Origin: Bradyrhizobium manausense
Lineage (GTDB): Bacteria; Pseudomonadota; Alphaproteobacteria; Rhizobiales; Xanthobacteraceae
Assembly: GCF_018129685.1 (NCBI RefSeq)
Contig: NZ_JAFCLG010000009.1
Coordinates: 124,001-188,000 of the forward strand
Direction of reading: 5' to 3'
Length of the DNA: 64,000 nucleotides
Below the pieces are notes generated by a model. That model was not told the DNA's origin. It worked only from the letters and a program-made list of their open reading frames with translations, and did no database searches. The stretch's first letter is position 1, and each line of letters starts with the position of its first letter. Positions 50,663 to 60,060 of the stretch are shown here, piece after piece. Both the position numbers and the translations under genes were made by a program.

Positions 50663-52597
50663 ATGACCAGCACCGAAGCAGCCGACACGCCGAAGGACGC
50701 AACGCCATCAGTCATCGCGCAGCATCAGGCGATGTTGAATGCGCTGCCATTTTCCGACACGCGGGATTTCGACGACGCTGCGCGCGGCTTTCTCGGAACG
50801 ATCGAGCACGCAAAGATTGCGAACCCGCAAGGGAGGACGGTCTGGAGCCTCGAGCCCTATGGCTTTCTGTCCAGCGAGCAGGCACCGCCGACCGTCAATC
50901 CCAGCCTGTGGCGGCAGGCGCGCCTCAACATGCAGCATGGCCTGTTCGAGGTGGTGCCCGGGGTCTACCAGGTGCGCGGGCTCGATATCGCCAACATGAC
51001 GCTGATCGAGGGCGACAGCGGCGTCATCGTGGTCGACACGCTGACCTCGATCGAGGGCGCACGCGCCGCGCTCGATCTCTATTTCAGGCACCGTGGCCTG
51101 AAGCCGGTCGCGGCGGTGATCTTCACCCACACCCACACCGACCATTGGGGCGGCGCGCGCGGCGTGCTGGAAGAAGACGCATTGGCCACAGGCCGCGTGC
51201 CGATCATCGCGCCTGATCTGTTCATGGAGCACGCCGTCTCCGAGAACATCATCGCGGGGCCGGCGATGCTGCGCCGGGCGCAGTACCAGTTCGGGCCGTT
51301 CCTGGCCAAGGGCGCACGCGGACATGTCGATTGCGGCCTCGGCAAGACCATGGCGGCGGGCGCGGTCGCGCTGCTGCGTCCGACCGACCTGATCATGGCG
51401 ACCGGCGACACGCGCGTCATCGACGGCGTCGAATTCGAATTCCAGATGGCGCCGAACAGCGAGGCGCCGGCGGAGATGCACTTCTTCCTGCCGCGCTACA
51501 AGCTTTTGAACCTGGCCGAAAACTGCACGCATAATTTCCACAATCTGCTGCCGTTCCGCGGCGCCGACGTGCGCGATGCGCTGGCGTGGTCGAAGTATCT
51601 CAACGAGGCGCTGCAGCTGTGGGGTGGCAAGGCCGAGGCGATGTGCGGCCAGCATCACTGGCCGGTGTGGGGCCGCGAGCGCATCGACACCATGATCCGC
51701 GAGCAGCGCGACCTCTACAAGTTTGCGCATGACCAGACCATCCGCCTGATGAATCACGGCCTCAACGCAGCCGAGATCGCCGAGGCGATCCAGCTGCCGA
51801 AGAGCCTCGAAGGTGCCTGGCATGGCCGCGGCTATTACGGCCACGTCAGGCATAACGTGAAGGCGATCTACCAGAAATATCTCGGCTGGTACGATGCCAA
51901 CCCCGTCAATCTCGATCCGCTGCCGCCGGTGGCGTCAGGCAAGAAATACGTCGAGTACATGGGCGGCGCGGATGCGATCCTGACGCGGGCGCGGGCGGAT
52001 TTCGACAAGGGCGAATTCCGCTTCGTGGCGCAGGCGCTCGGCCATCTCGTCTTTGCCGAGCCGGACCACCAGGCGGCACGCGCGCTGCTGGCCGACACGC
52101 TGGAGCAGCTCGGCTATGCCGCCGAGAGCTCGACCTGGCGCAACGCCTATCTGTTCGGCGCGCAGGAATTGCGCCAGGGCATGCCGAAGACGCCTCCGCG
52201 TGCACCGATGCCGCGCGAGACGCTGGCGGCGCTGCGGACCTCGCAGCTCTGGGACGTGCTCGGCGTCCGCCTCAACGGTCCGAAGGCGGAAGGCAAGCGC
52301 ATCGTGCTGAACTGGAGCTTTTCGGACACCGGCGAGACATTCGTGCTCAATCTCCAGAACTGCGCGCTGACTTATACCGAAGGCGTTCAGGCCGACAACG
52401 CCGACGCCAGCTTCACGCTGGCGCGCGCGACGCTGGATGAGGTGATCGGCAAGCTGACGAGTTTTCCGGAAGCGGTGGCTGCGGGGAAGGTCAGGCTGTC
52501 GGGCAATCCGATGAAGCTTGCCGAGCTGATGGGCCTGATGGATGAGTTCCCGCGGATGTTCGAGATCGTCGAGCCGAAGCGGGCGGTGGTGGTGTAG
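50663..52597 (+). CDS. Linear alkylsulfatase-like metallo-beta-lactamase-fold hydrolase
   Basis: A 644-residue enzyme with the SdsA-type three-part layout. The N-terminal metallo-beta-lactamase domain holds THTHTDHWGG (near residue 155), a middle helical dimerisation domain lies at about 400-530, and a C-terminal SCP2-like domain follows (LNLQNCALTYTEG, VRLSGNPMKLAELMGLM). Such enzymes free sulfate from alkyl sulfates as a sulfur source. GGGAGGAA precedes ATG 50663. No signal peptide is visible, unlike some secreted members. Not linked to other sulfur genes except the sox cluster 18 kb away. Confidence 0.88.
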   Translation: MTSTEAADTPKDATPSVIAQHQAMLNALPFSDTRDFDDAARGFLGTIEHAKIANPQGRTVWSLEPYGFLSSEQAPPTVNPSLWRQARLNMQHGLFEVVPGVYQVRGLDIANMTLIEGDSGVIVVDTLTSIEGARAALDLYFRHRGLKPVAAVIFTHTHTDHWGGARGVLEEDALATGRVPIIAPDLFMEHAVSENIIAGPAMLRRAQYQFGPFLAKGARGHVDCGLGKTMAAGAVALLRPTDLIMATGDTRVIDGVEFEFQMAPNSEAPAEMHFFLPRYKLLNLAENCTHNFHNLLPFRGADVRDALAWSKYLNEALQLWGGKAEAMCGQHHWPVWGRERIDTMIREQRDLYKFAHDQTIRLMNHGLNAAEIAEAIQLPKSLEGAWHGRGYYGHVRHNVKAIYQKYLGWYDANPVNLDPLPPVASGKKYVEYMGGADAILTRARADFDKGEFRFVAQALGHLVFAEPDHQAARALLADTLEQLGYAAESSTWRNAYLFGAQELRQGMPKTPPRAPMPRETLAALRTSQLWDVLGVRLNGPKAEGKRIVLNWSFSDTGETFVLNLQNCALTYTEGVQADNADASFTLARATLDEVIGKLTSFPEAVAAGKVRLSGNPMKLAELMGLMDEFPRMFEIVEPKRAVVV

Positions 52598-52620
52598 CCA
52601 GCGCCGTCGCCATACACTCC

Positions 52621-52698
52621 GTCATTGCGAGCGCAGCGAAGCAATCCAGAGTCTTTCCGGAGAGGCAGTCTGGATTGCTTCGCTACGCTCGCAATGAC
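52621..52698. repeat. Long palindromic dispersed repeat
   Basis: Arms of 30 bases at 52621-52650 and 52669-52698 that are complementary in all but one position, with an 18-base loop. The left arm starts GTCATTGCGAGCGCAGCG. This is a type found many times between genes in Bradyrhizobium. It lies between two convergent genes and may terminate both. Confidence 0.85.
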
Positions 52699-52802
52699 GG
52701 GCGGATAGAGTGGGGTGCTACACACCTAGTTGTCGTCGCGGAGTCCCGGATCGGCGCGCGCTTGGGGCGCGCTTGTCCGGGACGACACCGTTGGTGGAGC
52801 AA

Positions 52803-53873
52803 TTACTCCGCGCTGCTCACCAGCTTGATCCGTGGCGCCTGTGCCTCGCTCAGGCTGCGATAGGCGGCGAGGTAGTCGAGGGCCATCCGCCGGGCCGTGA
52901 AGCGCTTTTCGAACTGTTTGCGGATGGCGGTGCGGTCGAGCTGCGCGAGGCGGCCCACGACGCCGGCGGCACTGAGGACGTCCTCGACCACGAAGCCGGT
53001 GAGGCCCTCGTCGATGATTTCAGGCACCGAGCCGCGGTTGAAGGCGACCACCGGCGTGCCGCAGGCCATCGCTTCGATCATCACCAGACCGAACGGCTCC
53101 GGCCAGTCGATCGGCAGCAACAGCCCGAGCGCGCCGCTGAGGAAGTCCGACTTCTCGTGATCGCCGATCTCGCCGATGAAATCCACCAGCGGATTGCCTG
53201 CGATCATCGGCCTGATCTGCTCGTCATAATAATCCTGGTCGGCGCGGTCGACCTTGGCCGCGATCTTCAGCGGGATGCCGCAATGCATCGCGATCTTGAT
53301 GGCGCGGTCGACGCCCTTCTCCGGCGCAATGCGGCCGAGCACGGCGAGATATTCCTGTTTCGCCGGCTTCGGCGTCAGCAGCGTCTCCGGCAGGCCATGA
53401 TGGATCGTTCTGACCCAGTTCGCCTGCGGCACCGGCCGCCGCTGCGCGTTCGAGATCGAGATCACCGGGACCTTCGCGAACGTATTGAATGCCGGCTGAT
53501 GCTCGGGCAGATCCAGCCGGCCATGCAGCGTGGTCAGGAACGGTGTCGGCTGCCTGTAGAACAGCGACCACGGATAATAGTCGAGATGGAAGTGGAGGAA
53601 GTCGAACTCCTCGTCGTCGCATTTCTGCCGCACGCGCTCCAGCATCACCATGTGCAGCGCGTTGGCATCGCGCACGGAACCGTCGAGGCGAAGTGCCCGC
53701 GGCCAGGTTGCGTCCAGTTTTGCCGATGTCTGCGAATCGCCGCTGGCGAACAAGGTGACGTCGTGTCCCAGGGCGACCAACTCTTCCGTCAACCAATGCA
53801 CCACGCGCTCGGTGCCGCCATACAGCTTGGGTGGAACAGCCTCCGTCAACGGAGCTACCTGCGCGATGCGCAT
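52803..53873 (-). CDS. Glycosyltransferase family 4
   Basis: A 356-residue GT-B enzyme. The N-terminal half has VPPKLYGGTERVVHWLTEELVALGHDVTLFASGD in shorter pieces, and the donor half has PEKGVDRAIKIA, LLLPIDWPEPFGLVMIEAMACGTPVVAFNRGS with the E-x7-E motif (seen in two parts). It transfers a sugar to an unknown acceptor. The gene heads the minus strand from a candidate EcfG promoter and is divergent from an ABC exporter. Confidence 0.88.
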   Translation of the reverse strand: MRIAQVAPLTEAVPPKLYGGTERVVHWLTEELVALGHDVTLFASGDSQTSAKLDATWPRALRLDGSVRDANALHMVMLERVRQKCDDEEFDFLHFHLDYYPWSLFYRQPTPFLTTLHGRLDLPEHQPAFNTFAKVPVISISNAQRRPVPQANWVRTIHHGLPETLLTPKPAKQEYLAVLGRIAPEKGVDRAIKIAMHCGIPLKIAAKVDRADQDYYDEQIRPMIAGNPLVDFIGEIGDHEKSDFLSGALGLLLPIDWPEPFGLVMIEAMACGTPVVAFNRGSVPEIIDEGLTGFVVEDVLSAAGVVGRLAQLDRTAIRKQFEKRFTARRMALDYLAAYRSLSEAQAPRIKLVSSAE

Positions 53874-53945
53874 CTCACCTTCTCCTCTGTCCGATCATGG
53901 AAGTCAAAGCCCCTACCGTGTTCGGCACCGGCATGCCGTGGAGGG

Positions 53946-53970
53946 AACGTTCTCGCATGTGCGAAGTTCC
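53946..53970 (-). promoter_or_regulatory. Candidate EcfG promoter for the glycosyltransferase gene
   Basis: On the minus strand GGAAC (53966-53970), 16 bases, then CGTT (53946-53949), an exact fit to the EcfG pattern, 73 bases ahead of the start at 53873. The sequence is nearly palindromic: the plus strand also reads GGAAC (53944-53948) with 16 bases to AGTT, which could serve the exporter gene at 54144, though more weakly. Confidence 0.5.
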
Positions 53971-54143
53971 TCTCGTCGAACGTTACTTCTTCGATACGCA
54001 TGTTTGTCGCGATGCTGCCATCACCTCAACTCAGATCGCCCGCATCCGCATGTCGTGATGGCTTCGCCCGGGAACCGAGGCAAAGCGGTCGATGTTCAGT
54101 CGACAGCCAAGAAAAATCCAAAGCATGACGGGGTCGCAGCCAC

Positions 54144-55907
54144 ATGGATCATCTCTCTGGATACGCGCGCAGGCCATTTGCCTTTGTCCTGCGCTATCTC
54201 CGGCGTCGTTTGGCGTCGCATCTGGTGATCCTCACCGCTGTCGTTGCGGCGGTTGCCTGCTCGGTGGGCACGCAGTACGGGGTCAAATCTCTTGTCGACG
54301 CCCTGTCGGCAGGACCTTCGCATGGGGGGACCGTGTGGCTGGCATTCATCCTGCTCATGTCGCTGGTCGCCGCCGACAACTTCCTGTGGCGGATCGCGAG
54401 CTGGACGGCGAGCTTCACCTTCGTCCGCGTCACCGGCGATTTGCGCCGTGACATCTTTCGTCACCTGACCGGGCATGCGCCGAGCTACTTCTCGGACCGG
54501 ATGCCGGGCATGCTGACCAGCCGCATTACCGCCACATCCAACGCGGTGTTCACCGTCGAGAACATGTTCGTCTGGAACGTGTTGCCGCCGTGCATTGCCA
54601 CACTTGCGGCCATCGCGCTGATTGGAACCGTCAGTGCATATATGGCACTCGGCCTGATCGTCATCGCAGGAGGCATGGTGATCGTGATGTTCCATCTGGC
54701 CGCGGCCGGCAAGCCGTTGCATGACGAGTTCGCCGACAAGGCAGCCGCCGTCGACGGCGAGATGATCGACGTCATCAGCAACATGCCGCTTGTCCGCGCC
54801 TTCTGCGGCATCGGCCACGAGCACGAGCGGTTTGACGCCACGGTGAACCGGGAAGTCCATGCGCGCGGACGCAGCCTGCGCTATCTGGAGAAGCTGCGGT
54901 TGTTGCATGCCGCCGTGACCGTGATCTTGACGATCGCCCTGATGGCCTGGACCATCACGCTCTGGCAGCAGGGCGAGGCGACCACCGGCGACGTCGTGCT
55001 GGTCTGTACCCTCGGTATGTCGATCCTGAGCGCAACCCGCGATCTCGCGGTCGCCCTGGTCGATGTCACCCAGCACGTCGCGCGCCTGACCGAGGCGATC
55101 GCCACGCTCCTGGTGCCGCACGAGCTGCGCGATCACCCCGAGGCCGAGCCGCTGGTCAAGAGCGGCGCCGCGATCGCCTATAACAACGTCACCTTCGGCT
55201 ATCCGGGCGGCGAAAAGATCTTCGAGCGGTTCAGTCTGCGGCTCCAGCCCGGCCAGCGCGTCGGCCTGGTCGGCCCGTCCGGCGGCGGCAAATCGACCTT
55301 GTTCACGCTGCTTCAACGCTTCTACGATGTGGACGAGGGCAGCGTCACCATCGACGGTCAGGACATCTCCAAGGTGACCCAGCTGAGCCTGCGCGAGGCG
55401 ATCTCGGTCGTGCCGCAGGACATTTCCCTGTTCCACCGCTCCATTCGCGAGAACATCCGCTATGGCCGGCCCAATGCGACCGACGACGAGGTGCTGCGCG
55501 CGGCGATCGCGGCGCGCTGCGACTTCATCGACAGCCTGCCGGACGGTCTCGACACCATGGTCGGCGACCGCGGTGTGAAGATGTCCGGCGGCCAGCGCCA
55601 GCGCATCGCGATCGCGCGCGCCTTCCTGAAGGACGCGCCGATCCTGCTGCTCGACGAGGCCACCGCCGCGCTCGACAGCGAATCCGAGGAGGCGATCCGC
55701 GAGGCGCTGTCGCGCCTCATGCGCGGCCGCACCGTGATCGCAATCGCGCATCGCCTCGCAACACTGCGCAATTTCGACCGCGTGGTGGTGCTGAAGGGTG
55801 GTAAGATCATCGAGGACGGTTCGCCCGAGCGCCTGATGCAGGGCCACGGGCCTTATCGCGAGCTCGTTACGCAGGAAATCAGCCGGCTCGCGCAAGCCGC
55901 CGCCTGA
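54144..55907 (+). CDS. ABC exporter, fused membrane and ATPase domains
   Basis: A 587-residue half-transporter with six membrane helices (residues about 20-320) and a C-terminal ATPase. Walker A GPSGGGKS is at about residue 376, the signature SGGQRQR near 480, and Walker B ILLLDEAT near 500. Probably a homodimer exporting a lipid, glycan or peptide. The glycosyltransferase on the other strand and the debranching-like enzyme that follows suggest a carbohydrate or glycoconjugate. Confidence 0.9.
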   Translation: MDHLSGYARRPFAFVLRYLRRRLASHLVILTAVVAAVACSVGTQYGVKSLVDALSAGPSHGGTVWLAFILLMSLVAADNFLWRIASWTASFTFVRVTGDLRRDIFRHLTGHAPSYFSDRMPGMLTSRITATSNAVFTVENMFVWNVLPPCIATLAAIALIGTVSAYMALGLIVIAGGMVIVMFHLAAAGKPLHDEFADKAAAVDGEMIDVISNMPLVRAFCGIGHEHERFDATVNREVHARGRSLRYLEKLRLLHAAVTVILTIALMAWTITLWQQGEATTGDVVLVCTLGMSILSATRDLAVALVDVTQHVARLTEAIATLLVPHELRDHPEAEPLVKSGAAIAYNNVTFGYPGGEKIFERFSLRLQPGQRVGLVGPSGGGKSTLFTLLQRFYDVDEGSVTIDGQDISKVTQLSLREAISVVPQDISLFHRSIRENIRYGRPNATDDEVLRAAIAARCDFIDSLPDGLDTMVGDRGVKMSGGQRQRIAIARAFLKDAPILLLDEATAALDSESEEAIREALSRLMRGRTVIAIAHRLATLRNFDRVVVLKGGKIIEDGSPERLMQGHGPYRELVTQEISRLAQAAA

Positions 55908-55965
55908 ATCCAGCAGTTGCGTTTGCGTTGGCCGCGTTTTGAAACAAGCCGCAGGGGAGCAGCTC

Positions 55966-58170
55966 ATGGCAGCCGAAGCCGCAACCAGGATCATCTCGGC
56001 GTCGAAGACGACAGAGACCGTCGCCGAGCAGCCGTTCTACATTCCGATGACGGGCCCCGCCGCACGGCCCCGCCGCTCGCTCAAGCACGATGACACCTTC
56101 ATCGTGCTGGACAGCCATGGCGACATCGGCGCCTCCGCGGGCGGGCCGGATGGTCTGTTCAACCATGACACGCGCTATCTGGCGCGGCTCGAGCTCGTGC
56201 TCGATGATCTCCAGCCGTTGCTGCTCGGCTCGAATTTGCGCGATGACAATTCCGGATTGACGGTCGATCTGACCAACCCCGATATCTATCGCCAGGGCCG
56301 TATCGTTCTTCAGAAGGACCTGCTGCACATCGTGCGGACGATCTTCCTGTGGCGCGGGACGGCCTATCAGCGCATCGGCCTGCAGAACCACGGCGAGCAA
56401 CCGGCCGCCTTCGAGCTGACGCTGCTTTTCGACAACGACTTTGCCGATCTGTTCGAGGTGCGCGGCGAGCGGCGGTCGCGCCGCGGCACAGGCACGAGCA
56501 AGCTGCTTGGGCCGACCGACGTGCTGTTCGACTATCGCGGCCTCGACGAGGCCGAGCGTACCACCGGCCTGCATTTCGATCCGCGACCCACGCGGCTGTC
56601 GGTGAACGCAGCGACCTGGCAGCTCGAGCTGGATCCGCACGAGCTCAAATCGCTGTTCGTGGCTGTCTCCTGCAACCGGCCGCTCGCGGAGAAGCCGGCG
56701 CGCTTCTTCAGAGGATTGCTGGCGCATCGCCGCGAGATGCGGCGGTCGACGATCGGCGCGGCCAGCATCGAGACCTCCAACAACATCTTCAACGAGGTGC
56801 TGTGCCAGGCCATGGCCGACCTCAACATGCTGATGACGGAGACGCCGCAGGGGCGCTATCCCTATGCCGGCATCCCCTGGTACTCGACGACGTTCGGCCG
56901 CGACGGTCTGATCACCGCGCTCCAGATGCTGTGGGTCGATCCGCGGGTGGCGAAAGGCGTGCTGCGGCGCCTTGCGCATTTTCAGGCCAAGGCGGTCGAT
57001 CCGCTCGCCGATGCGGCGCCCGGGAAGATCCTGCACGAGATGCGCGGCGGCGAGATGGCGGCGCTGCGCGAAGTGCCGTTCTCGCAATATTACGGCAGCG
57101 TGGATTCGACCGCGCTGTTCGTGTTGCTCGCCGGATGCTATTTCGAGCGCACCGGCGACGAGGCCACGCTCACCGAACTGTGGCCTGCGATCGAGGCCGG
57201 GCTCGCCTGGATCGACGGTCCCGGTGATCCCGACCAGGACGGCTTTGTCGAATACCAGCGCGCCACCGAAAAGGGGCTCGCCAACCAGGGCTGGAAAGAC
57301 TCTTACGACGCCATCTTCCACGCCGACGGCAATCTCGCGGAAGGCAATATCGCGCTCGCGGAGGTCCAGGGCTATGTTTACGCCGCCAAGCAACTCGCCG
57401 CGCGATGCGCGCTGAAGCTCGGCAAGCCCGATCTTGCGAAAAAGCTCGAGGCCGAAGCCAGGTCGCTCGCCGAGCGTTTTGAAGACGCGTTCTGGTGCGA
57501 GAAGCTCGGCACCTATGCGCTCGCGCTCGACGGCAACAAGCGGCGGTGCGAGGTGCGGACCTCGAATGCCGGGCAGGTGCTGTTCAGCGGCATGATCCGC
57601 GAGGATCGCGCCCGGCGCGTTGCCGCCGATCTGATGCAGCCGCATTTCTTCTCGGGCTGGGGCATCCGCACCGTCGCGCAGGGCGAGGTGCGCTACAACC
57701 CGATGTCCTATCACGATGGATCGATCTGGCCGCACGACAATGCCCTGATCGCGCTCGGCCTCGCCCGTTACGGGCTCAAGCACTCGGTCGCGCAGGTCTT
57801 CAAGGGGCTGTTCGACGCCGCGACCTATATGGATCTGCGCCGGCTGCCCGAACTGTTCTGCGGCTTCCGCCGCGAGAAGCGGCGTGGCCCTACGCTCTAT
57901 CCGGTCGCCTGTGCGCCGCAGGCCTGGGCCAGCGCCACGCCGTTCACGCTGCTCGAGGCGGCGCTCGGTATCGAGTTCGACGTCGCGCGCTGCGAGATCC
58001 GTCTGCGCAATCCGCACCTTCCGGCGTTTCTGAACGAGATCACTCTGCGCGATCTGCGCCTTGGCGAATCCAGCGTCGATCTGCGCGTCAGCCGCCACGG
58101 CGATGACGTGGCGCTGGAGGTGCTGCGGACGCGCGGCCAGATCCAGGTGTCGATCGTGCTGACGCGCTAG
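55966..58170 (+). CDS. Amylo-alpha-1,6-glucosidase/glycogen debranching-like protein
   Basis: A 734-residue protein of the bacterial amylo-alpha-1,6-glucosidase family: N-terminal GDE_N-like beta-sandwich (GLFNHDTRYLARLELVL) and a C-terminal (alpha/alpha)6-barrel with GIPWYSTTFGRDGLITALQ, NQGWKDSYDAIFHADG and SIWPHDNALIALGL. The acidic residues of these segments are the likely catalytic ones. ATG 55966 follows GGGGAG by 7 bases; the frame from TTG 55939 has no such site. It acts in the cytoplasm on alpha-glucans or trehalose-like sugars. Confidence 0.87.
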   Translation: MAAEAATRIISASKTTETVAEQPFYIPMTGPAARPRRSLKHDDTFIVLDSHGDIGASAGGPDGLFNHDTRYLARLELVLDDLQPLLLGSNLRDDNSGLTVDLTNPDIYRQGRIVLQKDLLHIVRTIFLWRGTAYQRIGLQNHGEQPAAFELTLLFDNDFADLFEVRGERRSRRGTGTSKLLGPTDVLFDYRGLDEAERTTGLHFDPRPTRLSVNAATWQLELDPHELKSLFVAVSCNRPLAEKPARFFRGLLAHRREMRRSTIGAASIETSNNIFNEVLCQAMADLNMLMTETPQGRYPYAGIPWYSTTFGRDGLITALQMLWVDPRVAKGVLRRLAHFQAKAVDPLADAAPGKILHEMRGGEMAALREVPFSQYYGSVDSTALFVLLAGCYFERTGDEATLTELWPAIEAGLAWIDGPGDPDQDGFVEYQRATEKGLANQGWKDSYDAIFHADGNLAEGNIALAEVQGYVYAAKQLAARCALKLGKPDLAKKLEAEARSLAERFEDAFWCEKLGTYALALDGNKRRCEVRTSNAGQVLFSGMIREDRARRVAADLMQPHFFSGWGIRTVAQGEVRYNPMSYHDGSIWPHDNALIALGLARYGLKHSVAQVFKGLFDAATYMDLRRLPELFCGFRREKRRGPTLYPVACAPQAWASATPFTLLEAALGIEFDVARCEIRLRNPHLPAFLNEITLRDLRLGESSVDLRVSRHGDDVALEVLRTRGQIQVSIVLTR

Positions 58171-58192
58171 CGGCGCGCCGCAAGGAGGTTTC

Positions 58193-58693
58193 ATGCGTAC
58201 CGCTGGATGGTTGGTCTTGTGCGTGGCGATCGTGGCCGGATTGTCGGTTGCCGTGTCACGCGCCGCGGAGGAGACGCCTGCGACCACGAACGAGGCGAGC
58301 GGACCTGCTGCGGCGCCGAAGGATGCGAAGGATGGGGCGCCGCCGCCATCGGTAACCATCATCGGCGCCGCCGACGCGCATGGCGTACTTGGGCGCGACG
58401 TGCGCAGCGCAGCGGACGAGGATATGGGCCGCATCGTCGACGTCATCGTCGATCTGACCGGCCATGTGCGCGCTGCGGTGATCGATTTCGGCGGTTTCCT
58501 CGGCGTCGGCAGCCGCAAGATCGTCGTTGACTGGAATGCGCTTCGGTTCGGCAAGATCACCAACAAGAAGGACAGCATCACGCTGGAATTGACCAAGGCT
58601 CAGGTCGCGGCCGCGCCGGAGTACAAGGAAGACACGCCGATGGTCGTGCTCGGTGCGTCCGGCAGTCTCCAACCGTTTCAAGCAATTCAGTGA
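58193..58693 (+). CDS. PRC-barrel domain protein, exported
   Basis: A 166-residue protein with a 23-residue signal peptide (LVLCVAIVAGLSVAVSRA). An alanine/proline-rich spacer is followed by a PRC-barrel (DEDMGRIVDVIVDLTGHVRAAV-type segment, here GRIVDVIVDLTGHVRAAVI). Such proteins are common in rhizobial stress and envelope gene sets. AAGGAGG lies upstream. It starts 22 bases after the debranching-like gene, so it is probably in the same operon. Confidence 0.8.
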   Translation: MRTAGWLVLCVAIVAGLSVAVSRAAEETPATTNEASGPAAAPKDAKDGAPPPSVTIIGAADAHGVLGRDVRSAADEDMGRIVDVIVDLTGHVRAAVIDFGGFLGVGSRKIVVDWNALRFGKITNKKDSITLELTKAQVAAAPEYKEDTPMVVLGASGSLQPFQAIQ

Positions 58694-58711
58694 GGGGAGG
58701 GATGGCTGGCG

Positions 58712-60022
58712 GTGCTGTTGTCGAAGAAGCCTGATCAAGAGAGGCACGAGGAACGTGCTGGACAGGACAACGTCGCCGTACCGGTTCTCGCGGCCATCCC
58801 GGAGCCGTCACGCCGTAGCCTGCGCGGCCTCGACTGGTTCATCTTCTTCCTCGCCGACGTGCAGACCGGATTCGGGCCCTTCATCGCGGTCTACCTGACG
58901 ACGCAGAAATGGACCCAGGTCGAGATCGGCCTGGTGCTGTCGATCAGCGGCATCGTCGCGCTGATCGGGCAGATGCCGGGCGGTGCAATCATCGATGCGG
59001 CGAGATCCGAGCGCCTGGTCGCGGGGCTTGCGATTGCGACCATCGGCTGCTGTGCGCTTGCTTATGCGGCGATGCCGATCTTCCCGGTGGTGGTGGCGGC
59101 CGCGACGTTGCATGCGGCGGCGAGCTGCGTGCTCGGTCCCGCGATTGCGGCGATCAGCCTGGGCCTGGTTGGCCCGCTCAAGATCGGCGAGCGGCTCGGC
59201 CGCAACGCCCGTTTCGCCTCGCTCGGCAATGGCGTTGCCGCCGCGGTGATGGGGACGGCCGGATACCTGCTCTCGAGCCGCTCGGTCTTCCTGGTCACCT
59301 TCGTGCTCGCGATTCCCACGCTGATTGCCCTGTCGCGTATCCGCGAGGAGGAGGTCGACATCGCGCGCAGTCACGGCGAGATGCCGCGCGAGGCTCCGGT
59401 TCAGGGCGACACCAATATCTGGCATTTGATCCGGCAGAAGCCGCTGATCGTCTTTGCGCTGAGCGTGCTGCTGCTGCAGCTGGCAAACGCCTCGATGATG
59501 CCGCTGATGGCAAGCACGGTGACGGCGCGTTCGAGCCAGTGGGCGACGGTTCTGGTCGCCTTTTGCATCGTCGTGCCGCAGGCTATTGTCGCGCTGCTGT
59601 CACCTTCGGTGGGACGCAAGGCGCAAGCTTGGGGCCGGCGCCCGCTGCTGCTGATCGGGTTCGGCGCGCTGACGATCCGCGGCCTGCTGTTTGCGACCGT
59701 GCGCGATCCCTATCTGCTGGTGCTGGTGCAGGTGTTCGACGGCTTTACGGCGGCGGTTTTCGCGGTGATGATTCCGCTTGTGGTGGCCGATGTCGCCTTC
59801 GGCAGCGGGCACTTCAATCTGGCGCAAGGCATCGTCGGCACTGCGACCGGCGTCGGTGCGTCCTTGAGCACCGCGCTTGGCGGCTATGTCAGCGATAAGT
59901 TCGGCAATGCCACCGCCTTCTTCGGGCTCGCAAGCATCGCCGCGACCGGGCTTTTGCTGATCCTCTTCGTGATGCCGGAAACCCGGCGCACCGTCATGAC
60001 GGCAAAAGAAATGGCCGGCTGA
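58712..60022 (+). CDS. MFS transporter
   Basis: A 436-residue transporter with 12 membrane segments after a 40-residue polar start. FFLADVQTGFGPFIAVYL is the first helix, and LLIGFGALTIRGLLFA is mid-protein. It starts at GTG 58712 with GGGGAGGG upstream, 18 bases after the PRC-barrel gene. Substrate unknown. A hairpin covers its stop codon. Confidence 0.82.
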   Translation: MLLSKKPDQERHEERAGQDNVAVPVLAAIPEPSRRSLRGLDWFIFFLADVQTGFGPFIAVYLTTQKWTQVEIGLVLSISGIVALIGQMPGGAIIDAARSERLVAGLAIATIGCCALAYAAMPIFPVVVAAATLHAAASCVLGPAIAAISLGLVGPLKIGERLGRNARFASLGNGVAAAVMGTAGYLLSSRSVFLVTFVLAIPTLIALSRIREEEVDIARSHGEMPREAPVQGDTNIWHLIRQKPLIVFALSVLLLQLANASMMPLMASTVTARSSQWATVLVAFCIVVPQAIVALLSPSVGRKAQAWGRRPLLLIGFGALTIRGLLFATVRDPYLLVLVQVFDGFTAAVFAVMIPLVVADVAFGSGHFNLAQGIVGTATGVGASLSTALGGYVSDKFGNATAFFGLASIAATGLLLILFVMPETRRTVMTAKEMAG

Positions 60023-60038
60023 ACGAGATCAGCCGGCC
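60013..60038. terminator. Bidirectional terminator-like hairpin between the MFS gene and fixK2
   Basis: GGCCGGCTGA at 60013-60022 pairs perfectly with TCAGCCGGCC at 60029-60038 across a 6-base loop. The left arm includes the stop codon of the MFS gene. It lies between convergent genes. Confidence 0.65.
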
Positions 60039-60060
60039 ACAGGAGGGGAAGACAAAGCGA

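Noticed and set aside
54071..54091. Second EcfG promoter directly ahead of the ABC exporter
   Set aside because: GGAAC is present at 54071 but the next GTT is 18 bases away and lacks the preceding C, outside the accepted spacing.
55879..58596. 905-codon minus-strand reading frame opposite the debranching-like gene
   Set aside because: Antisense shadow; the plus strand has a complete domain structure and ribosome-binding site, the minus frame has none.
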